This document shows positions 24,191 through 36,017 of a stretch of 64,000 nucleotides of DNA, piece after piece. Both the position numbers and the translations under genes were made by a program. The stretch spans positions 52,439,000 through 52,502,999 of the forward strand of contig NC_080079.1 in the NCBI RefSeq assembly GCF_949987535.1. Direction: 5' to 3'. The notes under the pieces were generated by a model. It did no database searches, had not been told where the DNA came from, and saw nothing but the letters and a program-made list of their open reading frames with translations. Source of the DNA: Balaenoptera acutorostrata (lineage: Eukaryota > Chordata > Mammalia > Artiodactyla > Balaenopteridae). Within the stretch, counting starts at the first letter, position 1; every line of letters begins with the position of its first letter.

Positions 24191-27100
24191 ATCTGTGACC
24201 CATTTCAGAGCTAAAACCACATATTCAGGATTCTGCCCTTGGAGGATGAGCACCAGGAATTCTGGAGAAATAGAAACATCCCAGACACTATGGAGGAGTG
24301 AGGTGACCACACTGGAGAGAAACTGTACTTATGTCCGGGACTGTGTGGTACTCAGTGAAGTCCTCTGGGGGACGCTGCGACAGGCCCCTTTTGTGATGTC
24401 TTTCCAGCCTGTAAACCACTTCCTTTTCTGAGAACAAACCACCCCCTCACAGAGATGCAGTACTACATGACACAGATGACTGGACCCAATCTGAGCCAGT
24501 GAATTTTCCCTCACAGGAGTTTGGATTTGGGAGATATTAGTCAATCTCTGCTGTATATTTGAATGGGGAAATGGTGAGAAACTAAGCTGGAGGTGACCAT
24601 ATTTGCCCTTAATCATATGCACAAAAGCGAAGGGAAGGCGTGGAGGACAAAGGGGCACAGAGGTGAGACCAGGCAGCCCTGAAAAACAGAGAATAACCCT
24701 GGCTCCAGATGTTCTGTCAGGTCCTGACTCTAGTCTTCTGTGGGTCTATCTATATTTCTTGTTCCTGATTGCTCCTGTGATATTCTTACAGATCCTTACA
24801 GGGCTTAAATTAGCCTGACTGAGTTTGGTGAAATAATAAGCAAAGTGCCTGGTGTAGATGACCACATACTGCTATGACTGGTATGCTCTCCTCTTGAAAC
24901 ATGAGTCTGATACATCACGGAGAGTTTTATGCTATGTACTCAGCCCATGGATCATGAATTTTACCTAGATCATCTGGGAGCAAATAAAATCAAAAAGAAA
25001 ATTAATTGTACATCTAGAGATTTTAAAGACCTGAGGAAATACGGAAGCATGTGAAGACAATGGTTATATTTTAATTTTCTTCTTCTTCCTAAGGATTATA
25101 ATTTTGTAAGAGAAAGGACTATGCTGTCTCTGAAAGGAGAAGCTAACACAAGACTCAAGTCTCCCGACTTAGCACAAGAGAATGGTTGAGTCACAGCAAA
25201 GGACAGACAGAATTTTATAAGGATAGGGAAGAATGTGAGACAGTTGACTTAAAAACAGAATCAAAGATGATGATGGGCAGAATTGTCAAAGAAGATGAAA
25301 ACTTCATCTGAAAATTATGCCCCTGGAAACTAAGAAGGCACCAGACTTGACAAAGAAAGGATTCTCAGATAAAAATAATAGGTAAGGAAGTTAAGATGAA
25401 AATACATTGTTATTTCGGAAAGATACGACTGTGAGGAAATCCACATAAGTCCCTTTCTCCTCATTTCCTCTTAAAATATCCATGACATTTTCTATCAAAG
25501 GGGGAAAAGTCCACATTAACATCCAAAATGTTTGACAAGAATGTTGAGCATATTTCCTGTTCAGGAATGAATGTATACTCTTTCTTACAAAATTTGGAGA
25601 GAAATAAGAGTTAGCACCAGCAGCCAACCCAAGCCCAGGACCCCAACTTATAAGGGATATTGTGTCAAGAGAAGGGACTGACTGCAGCCTGAGCTCTTGG
25701 AGCCAACTCAGGGCTTAGAGTCTACCTATAGCTGAACAGCCAGGACACGATTGAGAAATCTCACCATGTGAGCTCACACTTCAGGCCATGATCCAGTGAT
25801 AGCCTATTTCCTCTCATCTGCGAGCTTTAAGGTGAAAATGTACAAACTGGCCTGAGCCCCAGCCCTACTCCTATTACTGGAGTAGTACTCTGCCAACATG
25901 ATTACAAAATGAGGGGTGCTTTTCTGATTCTCACTCCAAACTGAAAAGAACTCCTCGTTATTAATCATAGTCCATATTTGGGAACACTTGATATGCTGAA
26001 AAGATAGAAATAACAAACTTTTTCAACTGAGACTACAAACTTCAGCAGCACCGAGAAATCATCATCATTCGACCCTGATTTGACCTGAGGATTAAGAATG
26101 TTCCTTTAATAATTACCCAGCCCCAAATCCAGGATGTGGATGATTCAGTCTTTTCCATTAGAGAAGCAACAAAAGCAAAATTTCAAAACAGCCTCTCAGG
26201 AAACCTGATCTCTGGGAACATTTGAGCAAACAGGAAAAAAGCTTAAAATCATAATGAGATATTTCCATGGCATCTTCAAAAAAAGAACAGAATAAACTTG
26301 AATCTCACTATGGAACAATTTAAATCAGTATTGGAAGTAGTTAATGATAGAATTGATGTTGTTGAAAAATCAATTATTAAAACAGAAAACATATTTGAGA
26401 CACAGAATGTCAAAGAAATTAACACAGTGGAAAAGAATATAAATAAATGTTTCTTATATCCACATTCTACCTGGCTTTTCTGGATGCTGGGAATACAAAA
26501 ATAAAGAAGCCATTTGCACCTTCCCTCAAGGTGATCACCGCCCAGTTTGGGAAGTAGAGAAATAAATAGATAATAATCTGGATGTTATTAACTGATACCA
26601 ACTCACTACCCCAGAATTGAAAAAATATAACTTTTCTTATATCTTATATCCAGAGATGCTATACAGAAAGAAAGATTACAATAAGACACCAAGAATATTC
26701 TAATGCACTTTAAAAAGAAGAAATTTTATATATTTTATTCTCAGGACACACACTAATACATGCAAAAATATGGAAACTAAGCCTTAGTCTAAACGACAAG
26801 ATGGAAATTAAGAATTCTTCAACAGTCTATTTTGGGGAAAAAGGTAAATTTTATAAAACTGTATATCATAATCTATGAGATATAAACACAACTGTATACA
26901 GAGAGAAACATATACTTTCAATGTTTTCACCATTTCTAATACTATGGTCCCATTAGGAGATGGATTGGTAAATGAACTACTGAAAAATGGAAAACCATTG
27001 GAAATACTACAATACAAATAAAAAAGACAATTGAAAATCTATTCAAGAGAAAAAGAAAATTTATTTTTAAAATTATAAAAGGCTTCTCTTTTCATATCCT

Positions 27101-27265
27101 AATTGCATAAATAAGCCTTTTCGTGGTTGAAGGAATTTTATTAATATTATATATTATTAAAAGAAGAAAGCAAGCGAAGAAAATAAAAGGTCTTAGAACA
27201 AAAAAGACATGTTGAAAGTACACAAAATATGGAATTGCTGTAATAAAAAGTTCAATATAGGAGTT
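24190..27265. other. Unassigned sequence, partly A-rich
   Basis: No gene recognised over about 3 kb. 26280-27265 is A-rich and could be badly decayed L1. The ORF at 26298-26504 has a Lys/Glu-rich, heptad-like start that might be an old ORF1 coiled-coil remnant. A small L2/L3- or MIR-like piece sits at about 26480-26575 (tgctgggaatacaaaaata). Confidence 0.4.
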
Positions 27266-27269
27266 ATGG

Positions 27270-28008
27270 TTCTGGGTAAAATAAACTAAGTGCAGTCCAC
27301 CCTGGCTCTTCTACTGAATGCAGCTATAAAACCTGACAAAACGCATGGAGCAGTCATTCGAGGAACCTGAAAAGTAAACAGTAGCAGGCAGATTCGGAAA
27401 GAAAACCAGAATTTGAAGTGCTAACAAACTGATGGTAAATGTACCATTTTTCCCCTCTGGCATTCCATCAGCCCAAAAAACCACCTGAGATCCAGAATTG
27501 GGTAGCAGGGTATAGAAAGTGCTCCAGGGGAAGCCCTTTAGTACCAGCTCAACAAGCAATAAAGGGGATTTCCAATGCTCAGAGAGAGTGTGGAAGTCCT
27601 CTGGAATTGATTTTCTGTTTCTTTTCTTCTTCCTTTTACTTGCGCCCCAGCCCACAGCAATCTCCTTGTGGCAGCAACAGTAGTCCAGAGGAACCAAAAC
27701 TCAAGAGGGGAACCCTGCTTCGCAATCCATGGAACTCTGGTCCCAGGAGGGTGGGTCAAACGCCCACTGATTTTTTTTTTCCTCCCTCTGTCCTCCTGCT
27801 GCCTGTCTCTGAATGTGGAGGCACTTGAAGAACATATGACAGAGATTGGCAACTGAAACCCCAGCATTCTGGTCTAAGGATTAAAAAGGGGAGACACTCA
27901 GAACTAGAACGTAATACGCAGGAAATCGCAAGAGAGACACGACACCCGTGCAGTTTTTCAATGAATTCCTGGACTTAACCCAAAGTTGTGCCTGTGTGAA
28001 TCTGATTT
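27270..28008 (+). mobile_element. Old L1 5'UTR-like region
   Basis: 'accctggctcttctactg' (about 27299), 'gcagctataaaacctgaca' (about 27320) and 'gcatggagcagtcattcg' recall the 5' regions of old mammalian L1 elements in plus orientation. It stops abruptly where ERVL sequence begins. The overlapping plus and minus ORFs of about 110-129 codons at 27311-27867 lie within it and are likely fortuitous. Family assignment is from memory. Confidence 0.55.
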
Positions 28009-29034
28009 AATCAATGTAGTAAAAAATTTGAGAATAGAACTAACAGATCCCCAGCTCTCCAGCTGACCACTGGGTGGCACACATATAAGATAGCTACAAA
28101 TAACATGGTAAAAGCTCTGCAAACTGAATTAACTTTGGAACCACAGGCCACAGAAGGTGGGCAGGAATGTACAGGTCGATTACCTGTGAAAAGTCTCTGC
28201 TTCACTGCATGTGCCACTTTCTAAATAATGGTGTCCCATCTGTGCAGAGTGTTTCTTTTGAACTGGTGCTTCAGCTGCGCCTTCAGCAGGCCATTCCACA
28301 ATTCTAGCAGGCTGGCAGCTTCTGGGTGGAGAGGCATGTAATACAATTGGTGAATCCCATGGCCGTAGGTTCACTCCCATACCTCCTTCTCTATAAAGTT
28401 GGTTCCCTGGTCAGATGTTATGGTATATGGGATTCCATGGATAATGGTTCTGGCTGAGGTCCATGGGTTGGAAATGTGAACCCATAGCCAGAATAGGTAT
28501 CCATTCCTGGAAGAATAAAATTCTGACTCTTCCAGAATAGAAGGGACTAATCTTACCACCAAGTGGACAATTGATCTCCTCAGGGAATAGCACTATCCCA
28601 GCTGCAGAGCATAGGTCTCTATTACTGGCAGACTGCACATGCAAAAGAGGCAGTAGCTAGAATGGCCATGTTGAATGTGACTCCATGATGTTAGCACCTT
28701 GTATAACCTCCATCTCTCTGCCACTGTGGCCACTTCATTTGTGTCCATTGCACCAGCATGCGGTGGCCACAAACAGTGCTGAGCTAAAGGGGAGCTGTGA
28801 TGAGGTCAATCAATGCCAATTCAGACTCTTTCCCCAAATTCCCCAAATGCTTGAGTATTTCCCTTTCCCTACTTGAGAAAATGGCCACAGACCCTTTGGG
28901 AAGGATACAGGATTGATTACAGTTCCTATCTGTTGTAGTGTTGCACTGTCTTCCCCTGGTGGTCTGGCCATATCTTCAATGGAGGTCCCAGGTCTGGAAA
29001 TTGATGCAGGTCCAGAAACTAAGAAAAGATTGGA
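28009..29034 (-). pseudogene. ERVL (class III endogenous retrovirus) pol remnant with integrase
   Basis: An old, inactivated copy of the integrase-coding part of an ERVL-type pol gene, read on the minus strand. The frame at about 28562-28371 contains SDQGTNF, typical of the second catalytic Asp of the D,D-35-E integrase core. The same frame continues beyond an in-frame TGA near 28371 into HPEAA and WNGLLKAQL, around the catalytic Glu, and then meets another stop near 28227. The frames are therefore broken. The part toward 29034 has no clear motif and may be more pol or intergenic ERV sequence. The combination of motifs fits the ERVL/MERVL group better than gamma- or betaretroviruses. Activity is excluded by the stops and by missing regions. 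Confidence 0.8.
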
Positions 29035-29040
29035 GCTTTT

Positions 29041-29284
29041 TTTTTTTTTTTAATTTTCTTTTTGTTTTAATGTATTTATTTTATTTATTTACTTTTGGCT
29101 GCATTGGGTCTTTGTTGCTGCACGCAGGCTTTCTCTAGTTGCAGTGAGCTCGGGCTCTAGAGTGCAGGCTCAGTAGTTGTGGAGCACGGGCTTAGTTGCT
29201 CTGTGGCATGTGGGATCTTCCCAGACCAGGGCTCGAACCCGTGTCCCCTGCAGTGGCAGGTGGATTCTTAACCACTGAGCCACC
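29041..29284 (-). mobile_element. CHR-type SINE, internally shortened
   Basis: A T-rich tail at 29039-29090 is followed by 'ttggctgcattgggtctttg', 'ctttctctagttgcagtg' and a head ending in 'taaccactgagccaccag', a few bases short of the usual gggaagcc end. The body lacks several of the repeated ccacaactactg units, so the copy is about 100 bp shorter than the others. Probable duplication agcttttt lies at 29034-29041 and 29285-29292. It is inserted in ERVL-derived DNA. Confidence 0.9.
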
Positions 29285-30840
29285 AGCTTTTTATTGCGGT
29301 GATCACCCTCAGCCTCCTGCTTCTCCATTCTTGTCTCCTTCTGACTATAGAGGTTAAGCAGCACCCTCCTTGGCTGCCCAACTATTTTGGCCTTAAAGAT
29401 ACCATGTTCTATTAACCATATCCACATCTTTTTGCAAGCCAAATCCTCTTAGCTGCCCCTCCAACCCCACCTACCATTATGTGAATTGCAGCTCCCCACA
29501 ATCCCACCCACACGAGCCCACTTCTGATAGTTAAGCAGCACCACCTGGCCTCTACGGCTTTGTGGGGAGGGGAAGGCTATCATCCCCATGGCTATTAGTG
29601 AGCAGAAATCTGTGACAGCCTCTCCAACTATTAGCCCCAGCCTGCAGAGGAGAGCCATATCTGAACTTCTTAGTAAGTGCATTCCTGGTGACCTTAATGA
29701 TTATGTGTCCCCACGGCCTTCTGATAGAACATAATCCTCTGGTGGTCTTTTAACCTCAGATAATATATCCATTCCAGCATGCCCACTTCCTGATCCTTTT
29801 AATCCCTTCCTGTACCATCTGCCACAGAAATTCAGGCATTTCAACATCACTCAAAGTGGGCTTTTCCCACACTTTTAAGAATCACCTTAACAGCAAGTTT
29901 GCACCAACCCCTAGGTTCCTTCCAGGATACTGAACCCTATCCCTTGTCCAATCTTATGCTCTGGCCCCTTTAAGCACATTCAGAACCCAGCCTCAGAGAT
30001 ACTCCCCCAGCCCCTGGCTAGGTCATTCCCTTAGTTACAGATAATTTCCTTCTTTCTGGGTCTCAGAACACCCCCTGCTGGATTATGGTGCAATTCAATG
30101 CTGATTATAAGCCTGACAGCCAGAGAGAAAGTGGGTCATCTCCAGAGGGGGAACTATTGCCTTGTGGGAGAAAAAGCTCTGTATTCCCATCCCACTTTGG
30201 GGTAGTGGGTAGTAGCTCTTAACAGAGAGTTTGGGGGCACTTCTGCAAGCTCAGAAGATTTATAGAAGTCTTGGGAAGCAAACTTCTTAGGGAAATCCAT
30301 CCAGATTGCCCCAGTCCCAGGTGTCAGAGTCCTACGTTTCCTCAGTCGGGGACCTGACTTCAGCATAAAAGACCTACCATAGTTGAGCAGTCAACCATCT
30401 TTGAAATATAGCCACTCTAATAGATCCTGGGTTGATGTTCAGCTTTTTCTTTGTTCACTGAATGAGATAAGGGCTTTTTTGTTAGCTACCAAAGAGACTG
30501 TCTGGCTCTAACATTCAATATTCAATTGCCAGTTAATTGCTCTCAGCCTTCGATGATCTATCCATGGGGTATCAATGAAACTTAATAACCACCAGTCAAT
30601 TCTGTTACCCTAATATTTATCATTTCCCCCATGTATTCCAAACCCCTGGATCATCACACTGATCAATGCATTCTCCTACACTGCAGCATTCTCCCAAGAT
30701 TCCACATTAAAGTTTTGACAATGGGGCCACCACTTTGTGCCACAGTCTGCCCATGGTCCAGTGACCATCTGGGATGGGGTGTATTGCCAGCTGGGCAGTG
30801 ATCCAGTCACAAAACTCTACCTTACTGGTGGTTCTCTAGG
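29285..30840 (-). pseudogene. Probable ERVL internal (gag-side) remnant
   Basis: It lies upstream, in the minus direction, of the integrase remnant, so gag or 5' pol is expected here. Two broken minus frames (30366-30154 and 29682-29449) are continuous with minus-strand text that resembles ERVL-type internal sequence. I see no unambiguous zinc knuckle or reverse-transcriptase YxDD motif. The element appears to lack most of its reverse transcriptase. The call rests on position and a general likeness, so it is tentative. It could be unrelated single-copy DNA. Confidence 0.45.
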
Positions 30841-32301
30841 AAGCACAGGACCAGTTAGAGCTCTCTAGGAAGAACACATGGAGATGGAGATAGAAGCTCA
30901 AAAGATATATTGGAGGAGAAACACTTATAGAAAAACACAAAGAGAAGCAGCAGAATTGGGCTGCAAGGAGCAGGTAAGTTGGTTCAGCTACCAGAAATGG
31001 AGGAATATGAAGCCAAAAAAATCCATTATATACCCTGAGCTCAGCACAAAGATACCCTATTTCATTTCTGTCACTAACGTATGCTCCAGGTTTCTCAATA
31101 ATTGGCAGGACTCCCTACCGGTTTACTTGGGTCAAGAGCCCCTGAATTCTGTTAACCTTTTAGTCCTTCAAATGGACATCCGGGCACAGAAGCATTCTAG
31201 CCCCAAGCTCCTCCCTCCTAATATTGGCAGTGGATGGAGACATAGCTACTCTCATGAACCAGTATGATGACTGCAAGGAGAGCTGGTTTCACATTTAAAT
31301 TGTAGGGTGTGTCTACACTTGACGGTTGTGTCCCATATTCTTTCGCCCATGGAAGAGGCTGACTGCAGTGCCTTGGGGATTCCATTTGTGGGTCATGGGT
31401 GGACTTGCAAAGTAGGAGGCGTGTCTCTGTGTGGTGTAGCAGGAACTGCACAGGCTTTAGTGTTGTCTGTCTGGGATTTTATTTCTGGCTGCCCCTTGTG
31501 CTAAGCTACATAACTTTGGGCAAGAATACATGTCCTCTCTCATTCTTAGGAAGGATAAAAACAATGACGCCTACTCAAGGACCCCGAGGATTACATGTGA
31601 TAGCATGTATCAGGTTTCTACCGAGGGACCTGGTATCAGCAGATGTCGACTACCCGTGAATTTTCCTACCCTGCTGCACTTCCTCCTCTTCGCTGTCCTC
31701 ATACATCTGGGTGAAATCAGCTTATTGATATATTCCTGTTATCTTGACTGCAGAAAGAAAAATGCTAAGAATCAGGATGTGCTGGGCACACTTGATGCTC
31801 TGCACCAGGCAGGTTTGTTTACAGGCACCCACAGCTCAGCTTGAGGTGGGCAAGACTGTTCAGGCCCCTTCCCTTCTGGCCTGGTACACAAATCCCCCCT
31901 AGATGCATTACACTGACAAACAGCATGCTCAAGGTGGCAGAGCCACGAGATCGATACCATCAATGGGCAAGAATGATAGGATTTCATTAACCCCTGATGT
32001 TGCAAGGCAGAGGACTCCTGAAATGCTGTGCATCTATCACCATTAAGGACAGAGGAGTCATGGGGTGACTGACCATCTGCCCTACCTTGATTATGCAAAA
32101 CAGATCATGGACAAAGCAAGAGGATATGTTCCACGTTTGCTGACAAAATTGAGGAATTCAGGAGGCACAGGAAGAAAAATGAGAAACATTCAGCAGTGAG
32201 AAGAGAGAGTCTTCAACTTCTTTGTCCTTTTTCCCAGCTCTGTTGTCTCTCCCAGACCAGCTACCAACCTCCTTCTCTCTTTCCAGTCACAGCTCTGTTG
32301 A
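30841..32301. other. Unassigned sequence, possibly more ERV internal DNA
   Basis: No motif decisive for any family. ORFs of 77-129 codons (30878-31267 plus, 31772-32098 minus) lack recognised domains. The neighbouring ERVL remnant makes an ERV origin plausible but unproven. Confidence 0.35.
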
Positions 32302-32309
32302 CCTCTTAG

Positions 32310-32534
32310 CAGGGGTCAACAAACTATGGCCCATGGGCCAAATTCAGCCTGTCATCTGACTTTGTAAACAAAGCTTTATTGGAACACAGCCATGCCCATT
32401 TGTTTCATCATTCTCCATGCCTGCTTTTGTGCTGCAGTGGCAGAGTTGAATAGTTGCAACAGAGACCTTATGGCCTGCAAAGCCCCAAATATTTACTACC
32501 TGGCCCTTTACAGGAAAACGTTTGCCGACCCCTG
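32310..32534 (+). mobile_element. Nonautonomous hAT-type DNA transposon fossil
   Basis: The ends are inverted repeats (caggggtcaacaaac at the left, tttgccgacccctg at the right). They are flanked by imperfect 8-bp duplications cctcttag (32302-32309) and cccttcag (32535-32542), as expected for hAT/Charlie elements. The interior 'aaacaaagctttattggaac' and 'atggcctgcaaagcc' match an abundant mammalian short hAT repeat. At 225 bp it has no coding capacity. Confidence 0.85.
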
Positions 32535-32542
32535 CCCTTCAG

Positions 32543-33470
32543 AATAAGACTACACAAGCTTAACCTAATCTGTGATCCATGGGACACTAGAATCCTGGGA
32601 GTTGAATTTGTGTAACATTTTTCTTTAAGTCTCAAAATTTAATGAGTTTAGAGTTCTCTGGATGAGGCAGAGCAGTTTCTGGAAGAATTCTCAAACTATA
32701 TTATCCTATATATATGAATCTCCAAAGGAATGGATGCTTTAATCTAGGAGTTTTAGCCTCACTTTCAAAAGAAAATCAGCCTGGGTTAGAGGCCTTACAT
32801 GTTATTACTTTATTAGGAAATGCAAACCCAGGGAGCATGACAGAGGGACAAGGGGGAAAAAGCAGAGAAAGCAAAGAGGAAGTATGAGGCCGGCTGCCAC
32901 CAGATGGGGGAGATGCTGGCTCCTTTGTACTCTAGTCTCAGGAAAGGGGAAATTTTACCCATCAACCTGTGCAGGCGCAGAGTATGACCCATGGTGGGAG
33001 GACGCAGTGGAAGGCACAGGTGCACGCTGGAGACCAGGCACCACTGCAACCTCTGTGGAATACCATCTTCATCCACTGGGTTGCACCCACCTGCAGTCAG
33101 AGTCCATGCAGAGCTACTGGCCAGAGATGCAGCCAGAACAAGAAAGGGATGAGGCAGAAAAAGATCTGAAGTGACGCGCACACACGTTCTGATGCCAGTG
33201 AACACCGAATGCTGGGTTTTCCAAAGCTATGTGACCATGGAGTCATCTTTCTCATGAGTATCCAACTGACATGTCAGAGAGGACTTACATTCCTCACAAT
33301 GGTGTAGACTTGCCAGGCGAGCCCTCTCTCTGCACTTCCCCATCTCCCGGTACTACCTGCAGCCTGATGCCTGTCCTTCTTATTCCTATACCACCACTGA
33401 CCCCTCCTGAATACCTTCCAAGCCAGTGACCTCTTCTCAACATCAACCTCCCCCTCCTACCTCGAGAGGC
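32543..33470. other. Unassigned sequence
   Basis: Opposing ORFs at 32813-33205 (minus, 130 codons) and 32884-33174 (plus, 96 codons) have no known domain. No repeat is recognised with confidence. Confidence 0.35.
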
Positions 33471-33625
33471 AGCTGAGCATTGTGAAAAGGGCACACACGA
33501 ACCTTGGGATCAGAGAGACCCAAGTTTGAAAACTGGCTCTCTACTCACCAGCTGGGGGAGCTCGATCAGGTTACTCAATTCCTATGAGCTTCTGTTTCCA
33601 GACCTTGACCATGGGACTGACAGCA
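33470..33625 (+). repeat. MIR-type SINE fragment
   Basis: 'gattgtgaaaaggg'-like start, 'cttgggatcagagagaccc' (about 33502) and 'caggttactcaattcctatg' follow the MIR consensus order. Confidence 0.75.
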
Positions 33626-33841
33626 GAGGGTGCGCCATGAGGAATGACAAGGTAACTCATGAAAAGGGCCCTGCCCACAATAGTTACATCAGACATTCTG
33701 CTGATTCTTTTTATTATTATTACTACTGCATCACTTGATATTGTTGGCCTTGTATGTCCATGAACCCTCCTCTTCCCTGTTCCCCTGTCGGTCCCCTTAG
33801 TTCTCTCTCACCTCTTTTTTCCATCTTTCCAAGACACCTTC

Positions 33842-34215
33842 TGCTATGGACTGAATTGTGTTCCTCGCTCCCAGTATTCATATGTTGAAGCCCTAACTCC
33901 CCAAATGACTATAATAGAGATAGGGCCTTTATGCAGGTAATTAAAGTTAAATGAGGTGATATGGTGGGACTCTGATCCAGTAGGATTAGTGTTCTTATAA
34001 GAAGAGACACCAGAGCACTCTCTCTCTCCATGTGTACACACCAAGGAAAGGCCACATGAGGACACAGCAAGAAGGCAGCCATCTATTAGCCCGGAAGAGG
34101 GTTCTCACCAGAAACCAACCCTGTCAGACATTGATCTTGGGCTTCCAGCCTCCAGGACTGTAAGAAATAAATGTCTGTTGTTTCAGGCACCCACTATGCG
34201 GTACTCCCACGGGAG
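33842..34215 (+). mobile_element. MLT1A-type (MaLR) solo LTR
   Basis: It starts tgctatggactgaattgtg and contains 'cccaaatgactataatag', 'gttcttataagaagagacac' (about 33991), 'ggccacatgaggacacagc' (about 34049) and 'cttccagcctccaggactg'. A polyadenylation signal lies in 'taagaaataaatg' (about 34161). This is the classic MLT1A LTR layout. No internal region accompanies it. Confidence 0.9.
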
Positions 34216-34339
34216 TTATTTCCTCTTTCCAAGAGGAAAGTTTAAGCCTCTTGCCTGGGATCAGAGTCAGTAAGTGATAAAGCAAAGTTTGGAGACCAAG
34301 CAATCAAACTCTAGAGCATGGCTTCAATCAGGTCACTGG

Positions 34340-34815
34340 ACTTTGCTCAGCCAACCTTCTCTCCTCTATCTGGGTAACCCCATGCCCATCCATGTCCTAT
34401 CTAGGCTCCTGACACACAGGAAAATAGCAATACATGTTCACACTCTTTTACTACCTGTTCCCCCTCTTCTTCTCCCCTTTTCCATCACTGCCCACTTTAC
34501 CAACACCATTTCCACAGCTTAGAACTACCATACTTTCCCTTGAGAACTGATGCATGTGTCACAGTGTGTATGAAGCTTTTCCTCATTTCTCCAGGTGAAG
34601 TTCATCACTCCTTCCCCATGCTCCCTCCAAGCTTATTTTATTTTTACTGCTATCAAAGGACATATTTCTTGGTATGAAAGTGAGCTCTGTTTGTCTACCC
34701 TGCTGGATCACTAGCTCTGGGACAGCAGGGACTTGACTGGTTCATCTCTGTGTGCCCCATGCATAACAGAGCACCTGCCCAAGTAGGAGGTCAATAAGTG
34801 GCTCTAACTGATGCT
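34340..34815 (+). mobile_element. LINE-2 3' fragment
   Basis: It ends like L2: 'gctctgggacagcagggac' (about 34713), 'catctctgtgtgccccatg' and 'aggaggtcaataagtgg' (about 34783). The upstream C/T-rich text and the ORF at 34274-34522 are L2-derived. Confidence 0.75.
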
Positions 34816-35440
34816 GAATCAGCCACAAACTTACCAAGGCTTTGGCTGTTTGGACCAGTGGGGTGAAAAGGAGCTGGGAGCTGGCAAGGACCTGTGATTA
34901 TGACCAGGAAACAAAAGGGTTACATACTGGAAACTTCCATAAGAGGGGAAACTTTTTTTAAAGGGGGGAAATTATATTACAACTAACATCACGGACTCAA
35001 AAAAATCAAGCATGCCAGTGGCAGAAGGGCGCCAACTTCCTGACCCAGCCTCCTTCCTAAAGGAAAGAGGATTTTGCCAATGAGGAGGCTGAAACCAGAG
35101 GTTTCACATCATCAGGTAGCTCAGTGGAGGGGGGGGGGAAGGTAGGATAAGGCCACTTTCTGCTTAAGTAACACTCATATCGTCCCCAAAATGTCCACAT
35201 CACAGAGACACATATGTGAATTTCTCAAAAGTATAAGAATATGTACACATCAGAGCACATGAACATGGGATAAGTTTTCTATCTACAAATTTAGGGCTGG
35301 AAGAAACATTCATTCCTCTATAACTTATAAATCAAATTAAATCTGTGTGCCACCAGGGTTGTAGAAAGTTTCCTCTCTAGACCTATAGGTAGATATGGCA
35401 GACTGAACATTTGCATCCAAAGCACCCTCTCTGACAAGCC
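34816..35440. other. Unassigned sequence
   Basis: No element recognised. A G9 run sits near 35130. Confidence 0.4.
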
Positions 35441-35986
35441 CATGAAAACTACAATAAAGAGATTTTGTTTAAAACAAATGAAATCAAAAGGACCAGGAGA
35501 AGAGAAGACAATATCTGCCTAATTTTGAAGGCTGGAAAGCAGATGGATGAGTGGTAACCAACTTGGAAGCTCTAAGCCAACAGTGGGGAAAGCCGGAAAG
35601 GGATCCAAATGAGAATGCAAAGTCCTCAAAAGACTTAGGACTGGGCAGCACCAGGTAGCACCTCCAGAAGTGAGGTAGAAAGGTGGGTGGCTAAGAAAAG
35701 GAGGATCATTTGGAAGCTATGTAACTGTCAGACCCCGAGCTGACAGTGCAATATTGTCAAGATGACACATTAAGGAACCCAACTGCCTGGCTCTAAGTCC
35801 CAGCTGGCCCCTTACTGGCTGAGAAGTCTGGGACATAATACTTTACCACTCCGTGCTATAATTCCTACATCTGAAAAAACGGGATATTAACACTTTTTCC
35901 CTCTTTCTAAGCTATGGTTTGTAAAGTATATATACCCATGCCTGGCACATAGTAAATTCTAATGAATGAATGAATGAATGAATGAA

Positions 35987-36017
<31 letters not shown>

